9,832 nucleotides of DNA from the NCBI GenBank assembly GCA_029287815.1, contig JARFQK010000059.1, positions 1-9,832 on the forward strand, read 5' to 3'. A program made the translations under genes and the position numbers. Positions 1 through 7,250 of the stretch are shown piece after piece. The stretch is from Gammaproteobacteria bacterium (GTDB lineage: Bacteria > Pseudomonadota > Gammaproteobacteria > SZUA-229). Below the pieces are notes generated by a model. The model was not told where the DNA came from and did not search any database. It saw only the letters and a program-made list of their open reading frames with translations. The stretch's first letter is position 1. Each line of letters begins with the position of its first letter.

Positions 1-839
1 CCTTGTTCCAGGTCATCCAGTTCGTCGATCACCGGGGCGGCTAGCGTTTCTGTTTCGCTCTGATCGGCTTGAAAGCCGGCATACTCCGCCTCCTCGTGCT
101 CGTCGAAGAAACGCGCGCTGCATTTCAGTCCACCGGGTATCTGGTAGTCCTCGTTCGGCAGTTCCAGGCGTATGCCAAAGGTTCCACTGGCCGCATCAAT
201 GACTTTGTCGACGACGACAACCTCAGCAATCAGGTTGTCGAACGAGCCGAACTCGGTCTTCACCTGAGCATGATGGCCGGGTTTAATGCGGCCAAAATAG
301 GTAACGGGTGCAACGACCTCAACGCGCAGTGGATTCAGCTGTGCGATTTTCAGGAGCGGATTGTCTTCGATGAACTCGCCCGGCATCAGGTAGCGGTCCG
401 CAACAACACCGTCGATCGGGCTGCGAATCCGGCGCTGTTCGAGACTGGCCTGCGCCGACTCGACTTCGAGTTTGTTGATCGCGACATCGTGGTCCGACTG
501 CTCTTTTTCGCTAAGCGTGATCGCGTTGTCACGATAAAGCTCGATTGCGCGTTTCTGCTCGACCTTGCTCAAATTCAGCGTCTCCCGGCTAGCTCTGAGT
601 TTGACCTCCTCGACGTCGGACTGCAACGTCGCGACGACCTGCCCCTCAGTGACCGCATCGCTGCGATCAACGGCGATCGTGTCCAGCACGCCGGAAACCG
701 GGCTGCTCAGTTCGATCACCATATTGGGTTCGATCAGACAGTCGATCTCGGGCATGCTTTCAGCCTGAGACTGAGCCTGCGCACTTGCAAGCCATGCGCA
801 GATCAAGACTAACCGCTTCGCTGTAGCCTTTTTGGTCAT
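1..839 (-). CDS. Periplasmic adaptor (RND/HlyD membrane fusion family), partial at left edge
   Basis: The 279 visible residues form a periplasmic adaptor subunit; the C-terminus lies beyond the left edge. The N-terminus MTKKATAKRL followed by a hydrophobic stretch to about residue 21 and an A-x-A-like site (ASAQA/QSQ) is a good Sec signal peptide, with no lipobox. A lipoyl/barrel-sandwich half follows (residues 44-72, SPVSGVL and EGQVVATL), then a short alpha-hairpin (about 73-136), the second half (RIRSPIDGVVADRY, 137-150), and a beta-barrel domain ending in the RND-adaptor-like stretch IDAASGTFGIRLELPN (214-229). After about residue 245 the chain turns acidic (DEHEEAE, DELDDLE). The start ATG is 8 nt after the SecA-like stop; no clear Shine-Dalgarno is visible, so translational coupling is likely. 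As the last visible gene of the operon it probably bridges the inner-membrane parts to an outer-membrane channel (inference). No RND or ABC pump is in view. Confidence 0.85.
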   Translation of the reverse strand, partial: MTKKATAKRLVLICAWLASAQAQSQAESMPEIDCLIEPNMVIELSSPVSGVLDTIAVDRSDAVTEGQVVATLQSDVEEVKLRASRETLNLSKVEQKRAIELYRDNAITLSEKEQSDHDVAINKLEVESAQASLEQRRIRSPIDGVVADRYLMPGEFIEDNPLLKIAQLNPLRVEVVAPVTYFGRIKPGHHAQVKTEFGSFDNLIAEVVVVDKVIDAASGTFGIRLELPNEDYQIPGGLKCSARFFDEHEEAEYAGFQADQSETETLAAPVIDELDDLEQ

Positions 840-847
840 CGTTGTTG

Positions 848-2890
848 TTATTCTGACTTGCCGCTGAATGCGAGCATCGCATCGCGTTGTTTATCGACTT
901 TCATCATCGCTTTTCTGACCTGACGGTAATAACGCTCACTGATGATCTGCGTCAGCGTCATCAGAGAGCGGCCGAGCCATTGTGGTCTGACTCTTCGACT
1001 TTCATCGGTCATTTTTCCCAGAACTTTAGCCATACCGCCGAAACGCTGGGTGAAAAAGGTATCCTGCACAGAGAGTATGGCCTCGTAACTGCCCGGATCG
1101 CCCTGTCTGCCACAGCGACCCGCAAGCTGACGATCGATACGCGCAGAGATGTTTTTCTCGCAAGAAATCACGTGCAGTCCGCCGGCCTGGAGCGATTTTT
1201 CGTCCAGCTTGATGTCGGTGCCTCGCCCGGCCATGTTGGTCGCCACAGTGATCTGGCCGTGTTGTCCTGCGCGGGCCACGATTGCGGCTTCTTCCTTGTC
1301 CTGCTTGGCGTTCAACACCTGGTGCGCCAGGCCGGCGGTGGTCAGCATCTCACTCAACAGCTCGGAGTCCTTCAGCGTGCGCGTGCCGACCAGCACCGGC
1401 CGCCCTTTGTCGTGTTCGCATTGGATGCTGTCGATGATCGCGCGCCATTTGGTGTCACTGTCGGCATAAACACATTCCGGGCGGATGATGCGCTGCACCG
1501 GTTTGTTGGTCGGCACGGTAACACAGTCGAGATGATAGACCTTGCCGAGTTCTGTTCTGACTTCCTGCGCGGTGCCGGTCATTCCGGATAAACGGCAATA
1601 GCGTTTGAAGAATGCCTGGTAGCTGATACGCGCCAGCGTCTCGGTCTGCCCGGTCTGCTCGCAGCCCTCCTTTTCCTCGATCATCTGATGCAACCCGGCT
1701 TCCCACGACCGATCCGGCATCGTGCGGCCGGTGTTTTCGTCGATGATACTGATCTTGCCGTCATCGACCATGTAGTGAACATCGCGCTCGTACAGATGCA
1801 GCGCATTCAGTGCCTGTTGCACCAGTGCGTTGCGCCGGCGTGAGCCTTGCCAGACGCCGCCCATCAGCGCCGCAAGCTCGGCCAGAGCGTCCTTGCCGAG
1901 TGCGGTCAGCTCGATACGCCTGGCTTTATGATCGATCGCGTAATCCTTCTCATCGCGCAGCTGCCGTGCGAGCCAGACCGCCTCTCTATGGATGGCTTCC
2001 TGCTGGGTGTTATCGGTCTTGCAGGAGAGAATCAGCGGCGTTCTGGCTTCATCGATGAATACACTGTCCGCCTCATCAACGATCGCGTAATTGAGCCCAC
2101 GCAGCAGCAATTGTTGGCGCGCCGGTTTTGAACTGTAAAGTGACTCCAGCTTGAACTCGAGTGGGGAATGGAATCTTTTCAGGATCAGACGATCCCTGAG
2201 GTAATCGAACGCGAGCTGCTTGCTGGTGCAGTAGGTGATGTCACAGCCATAGGCCTGTTTGCGTTCCTCCTGTTCCATGCCTTCGATCACATAGCCCACG
2301 GTCAGGCCCAATCGATCATAAACCGGCTGCATCAGTTCGGCATCGCGCTCGACCAGATAGTCATTCACGGTAACAACGTGGACCGGCATCCCGGCCATCG
2401 CCGCGCAGCTCGCAGGTAGTGTCGCGGTCAGCGTCTTGCCTTCGCCGGTCTGCATTTCGGCGATCATGCCCTGTAGCATCACCCAGCCACCGACCAGCTG
2501 GCTATCAAAATGTTTCATACCGAGCGTGCGCCCGGCTACTTCACGAATCGTGGCGAACGCGCGCGCGGTCACCTCTTCGCTGAGCCCCTTCTGTCCGAGC
2601 CTCCTCTTGATATCCAGGATCCAGTTGTCGAGCACACGCTCAGACATCTGGCTTAGTGGTTTGTCCATAGCCGCGATCCGGCGGGTGAAGCGCAGCCAGT
2701 TTTTCGCATGCGCCGCCTCGGGCTTGCTCACCGAGCCGGTAAGGCCGGCAAGCCATTGTTCAAACCACCCTTGGTCCTGTTCCTGCCTGGTTGGATAGGC
2801 GCCAAAATACACGCCCGGATGCGGCAACGGCTCGCGCTGACGCATCGTGATAAAAGCCGAGCGCAGCTTTGTGAATGTTGTGCCGGTCAT
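848..2890 (-). CDS. SecA-like preprotein translocase ATPase, C-terminally short
   Basis: A 680-residue SecA-family ATPase; housekeeping SecA is usually about 850-900. Conserved parts in order: the pre-Walker stretch RTLGMKHFDSQLVGGW (121-136), Walker A MQTGEGKT (146-153), HVVTVNDYL (171-179), DEAD box VDEADSVFIDEARTPLI (271-287), preprotein cross-linking region (about 215-375), ENTGRTMP (385-392), SGMTGTA (435-441), ATNMAGRGTDIKL (550-562) and QLAGRCGRQGDPGS (588-601). Both nucleotide-binding folds therefore look intact and ATPase activity is expected. After SVQD (607-610) only about 70 residues remain, resembling the start of the helical scaffold (RKAMMKVDKQRDAM). The helical wing, two-helix finger and Cys/His zinc tail are missing. 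The start ATG has GGAGGA 11 nt upstream and directly abuts the TAG of a small upstream ORF. Location among adaptor genes suggests a dedicated SecA paralogue serving this operon rather than general secretion (inference). Confidence 0.92.
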   Translation of the reverse strand: MTGTTFTKLRSAFITMRQREPLPHPGVYFGAYPTRQEQDQGWFEQWLAGLTGSVSKPEAAHAKNWLRFTRRIAAMDKPLSQMSERVLDNWILDIKRRLGQKGLSEEVTARAFATIREVAGRTLGMKHFDSQLVGGWVMLQGMIAEMQTGEGKTLTATLPASCAAMAGMPVHVVTVNDYLVERDAELMQPVYDRLGLTVGYVIEGMEQEERKQAYGCDITYCTSKQLAFDYLRDRLILKRFHSPLEFKLESLYSSKPARQQLLLRGLNYAIVDEADSVFIDEARTPLILSCKTDNTQQEAIHREAVWLARQLRDEKDYAIDHKARRIELTALGKDALAELAALMGGVWQGSRRRNALVQQALNALHLYERDVHYMVDDGKISIIDENTGRTMPDRSWEAGLHQMIEEKEGCEQTGQTETLARISYQAFFKRYCRLSGMTGTAQEVRTELGKVYHLDCVTVPTNKPVQRIIRPECVYADSDTKWRAIIDSIQCEHDKGRPVLVGTRTLKDSELLSEMLTTAGLAHQVLNAKQDKEEAAIVARAGQHGQITVATNMAGRGTDIKLDEKSLQAGGLHVISCEKNISARIDRQLAGRCGRQGDPGSYEAILSVQDTFFTQRFGGMAKVLGKMTDESRRVRPQWLGRSLMTLTQIISERYYRQVRKAMMKVDKQRDAMLAFSGKSE

Positions 2891-3049
2891 CTAGCCCGCA
2901 TTCCTCCGTAGGGTGCGCCGTGCGCACCGGCAGCGTCGACCCGACTGATGACCCGAGGTGCGCACGGCGCACCCTACGCTCTTGCGCGAACGAGGACTAG
3001 CCTGAGCTGCGATAGGCATGCTTGAAGGACACACTGTACCTTTGATCAT
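2891..3049 (-). CDS. Possible 52-codon leader ORF abutting the SecA-like start
   Basis: A small ORF starting MIKGTVCPSSMPIAAQASP and ending RRTLRRNAG. Its ATG is preceded by a strong Shine-Dalgarno, GGAGG with 9 nt spacing (3059-3063 on the plus strand), better placed than that of the SecA-like gene. Its TAG stop (2893-2891) directly touches the SecA-like ATG (2890), the geometry of translational coupling. Roughly the second half is read through the inverted repeat at 2907-2978 and is Arg/Cys-rich, as expected for translated repeat DNA, so the peptide itself is unlikely to be a conserved protein. It may be a coupling leader, a remnant of the gene start before the repeat inserted, or chance. 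I recognise no family. Confidence 0.3.
   Translation of the reverse strand: MIKGTVCPSSMPIAAQASPRSRKSVGCAVRTSGHQSGRRCRCARRTLRRNAG
2907..2978. repeat. REP/palindromic dispersed repeat, perfect 22-bp inverted arms
   Basis: Left arm 2907-2928 (CGTAGGGTGCGCCGTGCGCACC) and right arm 2957-2978 are exact reverse complements separated by 28 nt. Each arm is itself palindromic: GGTGCGC and GCGCACC with a 3-nt centre. The left arm plus flanks (CCGTAGGG...GCACCG, 24 bp) recurs identically at 7251-7274. It lies between the M50-HlyD and SecA-like genes, ending just upstream of the latter's Shine-Dalgarno. Such structure fits REP-type intergenic repeats moved by RAYT-type transposases (family knowledge). 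Transcribed, it would make a long hairpin inside the operon mRNA and could attenuate or stabilise it. Confidence 0.85.
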
Positions 3050-3058
3050 TCTAACTTT

Positions 3059-3063
3059 CCTCC
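3059..3063 (-). promoter_or_regulatory. Strong Shine-Dalgarno before the small leader ORF
   Basis: GGAGG on the minus strand, 9 nt before the ATG at 3049. A 6-bp hairpin (GGCGAA/TTCGCC, 3068-3085) lies just upstream. It is the best-placed ribosome site in the 224-nt gap between the M50-HlyD and SecA-like genes, yet it does not belong to either of the two large genes. Confidence 0.4.
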
Positions 3064-3114
3064 AAATGGCGAATGGTTTTTCGCCCTTCTTCGCCACCTG
3101 TCGAGAACTGCGGA

Positions 3115-5265
3115 CTAAACACGCCCAAGCTCATCAAGAAACAGCTCTTCCAGCGAGCGGTACCATTGCCAGCCAATCGGCTCGTAACCGTGGTTGAAGC
3201 GCACATAGACCCGCTGGCCGATATGCTGACCGTCGATATCATTCGGCAATGCGATCTCGAACTGGAAGTACTGGTCTCTGGTCTTGACACCGTCCTGGTC
3301 AAACGGATCGGTCGGTATTTTTCCGCCACCCTCCTGTGCCAGCGCCTTGCTGGGCAGACGGTAGGTTGCTGCAGGTATCTCGCGCTCGCCAGCGCTTGCA
3401 AACCTTCGCCCCATGCTGCCGGCGATCCTGATTTGCACGTCATGCGTGCGCTTTCGGACCAGGCCGATTGCGTTCTGTGGCACCACGGCGCGCACCGAGA
3501 CATCATCAAAGTCGATCACATAAGCGATCGAATCGCCCTGCTTCAGATAATGGCCCTGGAGGTCGGTCGAGTCCGGGATGATAAATCTGCCGTCGACTGG
3601 ACTGATGATGGTCATCTCGGAAATCTGTTCCTGCAAACGCCGTATCTTGCCGTCGAGCACATGAATTTCTTCCAGCGTGATCTCGGACTCGACGAAATCC
3701 TGCTGGACCAGTGCATCGTACTGCGCCGTCAATTCCTTCTTTTGCGCCTCCAGCAGCTTGAGTTGCGAGGTCATCAACGGATCTTCGGTAACGATCAAGG
3801 CGTCGCCTTTTTTGACGCGTTCACCATCGCTGGCGAGTATTTTCCCTATGAACCCGTTATTTCCAGCGCGCACATAGGAATGCTCCGGCATCCAGACGAC
3901 GCCCTGCGCCATCGTATTCAATGGCAGCGGAATCAGGAAAAGAATCGATAGCGCAAGCGCGATGGTCCCGACGCTGACCGACAACGCCCGTTCACGCCGA
4001 TGCGACAAGGCCGGACTTTTCAGCAAGTAACGCAGCCCCTTCAGGATCGGCAGCACCAGCTGCATGAACAGGGCCCAGAACGCGAGCGCGACACCAATGA
4101 AGAAATACTGGCCGGCAACATAGAGCGTGATCATCACCATGATGAAAATCCGGTAAACAAACGCAGCGGCCCCGTAAGTCAGGAACCAGAAGACCTCACC
4201 ATCCGCCGTTACCGGTGATTTGACTTCCTTGACGTCGAACAGATAGCGCTGCACCAGGCACAGATAATAGTTATTCGCGCGCTTCCCGAGACCCGGGATC
4301 TCCACTGCATCAGCAAACACGTAGTAGCCGTCAAAACGCAACAGCGGATTGCCGTTGAACAGCAGGGTCGAAATGCCGCCGATCAGCATCACATTGAACA
4401 TCACATCACTGACCAGTCCCTGCTGCACATTGAGCCAGAGCAGCAGCGCGACCGATGCGAGCAGAAGCTCGACGATAATGCCGGCAGCACTGACGGTCAT
4501 GCGCTGGCCCTTCGACTTGAACGAGGATGAGGCCGAGGCATCCACGTACGGCACTGGCATCAGCACCAGCAGCATGATGCCCAGCTCGTGCACCTCGCCG
4601 CCCCATTTTTTCACCGTAAAGGCATGGCCGAGTTCGTGCACGGCTTTGACCACCGGATAGACAAACCAGATAATCAGCAGGTTGTAAGGCGACAGGCTGT
4701 GCTCCATCGCGTGCTGGCTCAGCATTGACCAGTGGCGCGTCATTTCAAGCAAGGCATAGAGCATGAGCAGCAGGCCGATCACGGCTGCGGTTTTCGTGAA
4801 TAATGGACGCACGAACGGCAGACAGCGCGTCACCATCCGGTCGGGATCGACCAGTGGAATGCGTATCGCAAGCGGGTTGGCCACACGCGATATCAACAGA
4901 CGCTTGCGTTCCTTGCTTCTACGGTCGATCAGCTCCTGCACATCGGGTGCAAGGTCGGCCAGCAAGTGATCCGCATAGTAGAGCTGGCCCAGCAGATTGA
5001 TCACCTCTTGCTGCGTTGGTGCATCGTCGCCGAGCTTTTCCTGCAGCATTTCCCAGATATCATTGACCGTGCGCCGGCCGTTGATCAGCTTGATGAAGCT
5101 GTACGCGTTTTCATTGAAGCGATGATGGCGCCCGGACGAATCGTCACGCAGGATGTACCAGATGTTGCCGCGGTAGCTGTGCTGATGTACCCGCACGTGA
5201 CTGCGTAACGCGATCTTGACCTTGGCGACCCGGTACCAATGCGAGCTGAACAGCTGATCAGACAT
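3115..5265 (-). CDS. PqqD-like / M50 site-2-type metalloprotease / HlyD adaptor fusion
   Basis: A 716-residue three-part membrane protein. (1) Residues about 20-104 resemble the PqqD-type peptide-binding winged helix: RFNENAYSFIKLINGRRTVNDI (49-70) and LLGQLYYADHLLADL (91-105) follow the family rhythm. (2) The multi-pass membrane region (segments near 158-176, 191-208, 226-241, 258-278, 285-304, 357-380, 382-408) carries the M50 zinc motif HELGH (210-214) and the distal NPLLRFDGYY (306-315), whose Asp312 is the expected third ligand; the protease looks catalytically intact. (3) After a last membrane helix (about 428-448), a HlyD-type periplasmic adaptor: half barrel-sandwich (SYVRAGNNGFIGKIL, 463-477), coiled coil (about 498-552), second half SPVDGRFIIP (555-564), then beta-barrel. 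The start follows the upstream gene's stop by 3 nt, with a weak GGTGG site. It may cleave or gate an exported substrate, or act mainly as an adaptor (inference). Confidence 0.9.
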   Translation of the reverse strand: MSDQLFSSHWYRVAKVKIALRSHVRVHQHSYRGNIWYILRDDSSGRHHRFNENAYSFIKLINGRRTVNDIWEMLQEKLGDDAPTQQEVINLLGQLYYADHLLADLAPDVQELIDRRSKERKRLLISRVANPLAIRIPLVDPDRMVTRCLPFVRPLFTKTAAVIGLLLMLYALLEMTRHWSMLSQHAMEHSLSPYNLLIIWFVYPVVKAVHELGHAFTVKKWGGEVHELGIMLLVLMPVPYVDASASSSFKSKGQRMTVSAAGIIVELLLASVALLLWLNVQQGLVSDVMFNVMLIGGISTLLFNGNPLLRFDGYYVFADAVEIPGLGKRANNYYLCLVQRYLFDVKEVKSPVTADGEVFWFLTYGAAAFVYRIFIMVMITLYVAGQYFFIGVALAFWALFMQLVLPILKGLRYLLKSPALSHRRERALSVSVGTIALALSILFLIPLPLNTMAQGVVWMPEHSYVRAGNNGFIGKILASDGERVKKGDALIVTEDPLMTSQLKLLEAQKKELTAQYDALVQQDFVESEITLEEIHVLDGKIRRLQEQISEMTIISPVDGRFIIPDSTDLQGHYLKQGDSIAYVIDFDDVSVRAVVPQNAIGLVRKRTHDVQIRIAGSMGRRFASAGEREIPAATYRLPSKALAQEGGGKIPTDPFDQDGVKTRDQYFQFEIALPNDIDGQHIGQRVYVRFNHGYEPIGWQWYRSLEELFLDELGRV

Positions 5266-5268
5266 GAT

Positions 5269-7095
5269 CTACCACCAGGACCAGAGCTGCAGGCGCAGCC
5301 AGTCAACCAGTTTGTGCGTCCAAATCCACAGCAACCGACGCTCGCCGATGGTAATTTTGCCCACGCCCTGCATACCCGGTCGCAGGAAGGCCGGGGTTTC
5401 GACCAGTGAGGCCTCCACCTGAAAATAGTTCGCGCCCTCGCCCGGTACGGAAACCGGTGTGATCTTTTCGACGATGATCTCGTAGGTGTCCTCGGCAGCC
5501 GCTGACAGCGTCAGCTCGCCTTGCATACCCACCTTGAGTTCAGCGACATCGCTTTCATCGACATCGAGCAAGACACGGTAGTCATCCAACGGCGAAACCT
5601 TGTACAGGATCTGCCCTCTCTCGACCGGTGAGCCGAGCGCGCGCGTGAAATCGCCGCTGACGATCACGCCGCCGATCGGTGCCGTGATGACGGTGCGTTC
5701 AAGTTTCTTGTCCAGGATTTCGATCTGGGCCTTTGCCTGATCGAGCTGGGCGCGCAGGATGCCGATTTGAGTGCGGTCACGGCTTGCCAGCGCTTCGCGG
5801 TATTCTTTCGAGACCTGCTTCCGTTTGCCAGTCCATTTCAGTTTTTCGAGCTGCAAGTCCCTGTCGTCCAGAGTTGCCAGCGTCTGCGCGGCTTCAACCA
5901 GATCACCCGGCCTTGCCGGTGCGTTTTTGATATAGCCGGCTTCCGGCGCGGTGATGACCCGCTCCACAGTGCCCTCGAGAACCGAATTGGCCGAGACGCG
6001 GTAATCCCAGTGCATGAACGTGAGGAGCACAAGGATCAGCCCACTGATGGCCAGCGTGAACTTCAGGCCCAGATAGCCGCGCCCGAATATGCTTGACGCG
6101 CCGGTTTTGAGCACCTCCTTGGCCTTGGCCGGCAATGGGCGGTCATTCAGGCGGCGATACTCGAGGATCGGTGCGAAAAAGGCCGCCAACTGCTCGCACA
6201 ATTCGATCGTATCCGGCGTGAATTCACCAGCCGTCGCATCACGCTCGAAAATCACCCCACCTGTGACCTCGTCACGATGAATCAACGGAACGGTGCAGAT
6301 ATGTCCACCGCCATGATGCCTTGCGAGCTCTTCGTGGGCCTGAAGCAGACAGGTGCTGGTTTCGGTTGCAGGATAAACCAGTGTCTCTTTCTGATCGACC
6401 GCCTCGTCGATCGCAACCTCGATGCGCTTGATCAGATTCTGCCTGCCCTGATAACGCGCGCTGTGCGACAGCGCATATAGCTTCAACTCGCGACCTTCCC
6501 TGAAGCCGATGCTGACACGTTCGCAGGACAGCCGCGTAGCCAGTTCGGTGACCACCGAGGTCGCCGCCGCTGTCGACACATCTTCGCTCAAGGCGCGGGC
6601 CGTGACCTGCAGGGCCAGAGCTGCGTCCTCTGATGATGCATAGCTGTCGCTGTCGATCGTAGACAGGAACCGCAGCCACCCAACTGCGTTCTCGACCTGG
6701 CTCAGAAAATCCTGGGTCCCGGCAGCCGGCTCGTGCTGGAACTCGATACTGACCGCGCCGTAGAGCTGGCGGTCGATCAACAAGGGTGTCGAGACCAGGT
6801 GGTTTTTGCTACTGATATCCGTCACCGGGCGAGCGGCATTGACCGCTCGCAACTGTCGACTCTGGTTTTCCGACTGATCAACATCAACGCGCGTTACTAC
6901 CGATTTTCGCCGCTTCATCGCAGCATCGATATTGCTGTGGATCAGCTCACTGTGAGTGAACGATTCCGAGAAGGTGTCGAACAGCTTGAACGGCCCTTTG
7001 TCTGGCTCACCCAAATAGACACAGGCCTGCACGACGCCCTGCATTTGTTGGCATGCATAGCCGAACCACAGCTTGACCTGCGCTGGTGTGATCAT
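5269..7095 (-). CDS. GAF-domain inner-membrane HlyD-type adaptor
   Basis: A 608-residue protein starting MITPAQVKLWFGYACQQM. The N-terminal half (to about 310) is soluble and GAF-like: a less typical first segment (about 10-145), then a clearer GAF region (about 160-310, including VSIGFREGRELKLYALS and HICTVPLIHRDEVTGGVIFER). One transmembrane helix (about 343-361) leads to a periplasmic HlyD-type adaptor: EGTVERVITAPEAGYI (374-389), GDLVEAAQTLATLD (397-410), coiled coil (about 410-467), TAPIGGVIVSGDF (471-483) and a beta-barrel, ending in a Trp-rich amphipathic tail (LVDWLRLQLWSWW). A cytoplasmic sensor domain is thus joined to the export adaptor. The frame is open up to 7272, but the extra 59 codons begin inside the dispersed repeat and look unlike protein, so I chose the 7095 ATG. 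The GGGGA directly before it is badly spaced, so the start is not certain. First gene of the operon. Confidence 0.85.
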   Translation of the reverse strand: MITPAQVKLWFGYACQQMQGVVQACVYLGEPDKGPFKLFDTFSESFTHSELIHSNIDAAMKRRKSVVTRVDVDQSENQSRQLRAVNAARPVTDISSKNHLVSTPLLIDRQLYGAVSIEFQHEPAAGTQDFLSQVENAVGWLRFLSTIDSDSYASSEDAALALQVTARALSEDVSTAAATSVVTELATRLSCERVSIGFREGRELKLYALSHSARYQGRQNLIKRIEVAIDEAVDQKETLVYPATETSTCLLQAHEELARHHGGGHICTVPLIHRDEVTGGVIFERDATAGEFTPDTIELCEQLAAFFAPILEYRRLNDRPLPAKAKEVLKTGASSIFGRGYLGLKFTLAISGLILVLLTFMHWDYRVSANSVLEGTVERVITAPEAGYIKNAPARPGDLVEAAQTLATLDDRDLQLEKLKWTGKRKQVSKEYREALASRDRTQIGILRAQLDQAKAQIEILDKKLERTVITAPIGGVIVSGDFTRALGSPVERGQILYKVSPLDDYRVLLDVDESDVAELKVGMQGELTLSAAAEDTYEIIVEKITPVSVPGEGANYFQVEASLVETPAFLRPGMQGVGKITIGERRLLWIWTHKLVDWLRLQLWSWW

Positions 7096-7138
7096 TCCCC
7101 AACCCGGATGTTGTTCTGAACATTCGAAACTGACTTTG

Positions 7139-7144
7139 AGTATA
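7139..7144 (-). promoter_or_regulatory. Possible -10 element of the secretion operon
   Basis: On the minus strand TATACT lies about 43 nt upstream of the GAF-HlyD ATG, close to the TATAAT consensus. No convincing -35 hexamer is seen 16-18 nt further upstream (TGAATT is the best candidate), so it may need an activator or be chance. Confidence 0.25.
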
Positions 7145-7250
7145 GGTAGGATTTTTCTGCAATTCAGACAGATAGATGAAAATGAGTCAGCCCGGAATCG
7201 CTCGCGCGAAGACACAAAGCAAGGTGAAGTCATTGCGAACGAGCTAAGTC

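Noticed and set aside
69..812. 247-codon plus-strand ORF opposite the periplasmic adaptor
   Set aside because: The opposite strand encodes a signal peptide and recognisable adaptor motifs across the same stretch; the plus-strand translation resembles no family I know and is a codon-bias shadow.
887..1591. 234-codon plus-strand ORF opposite the SecA-like gene
   Set aside because: It lies opposite highly conserved SecA motifs; its product has no recognisable domain.
848..2890. Housekeeping secA
   Set aside because: Too short, without the C-terminal domains, and located in an adaptor operon; hence no gene symbol was given.
3068..3085. GGCGAA/TTCGCC hairpin as terminator of the M50-HlyD gene
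   Set aside because: Only a 6-bp stem, and in the transcribed direction it is followed by ATTTGGAGG rather than a U-run.
3073..3951. 292-codon plus-strand ORF opposite the HlyD part of the M50 fusion
   Set aside because: It is antisense to a clear barrel-sandwich/coiled-coil module and begins in the intergenic gap without a good ribosome site; treated as a shadow.
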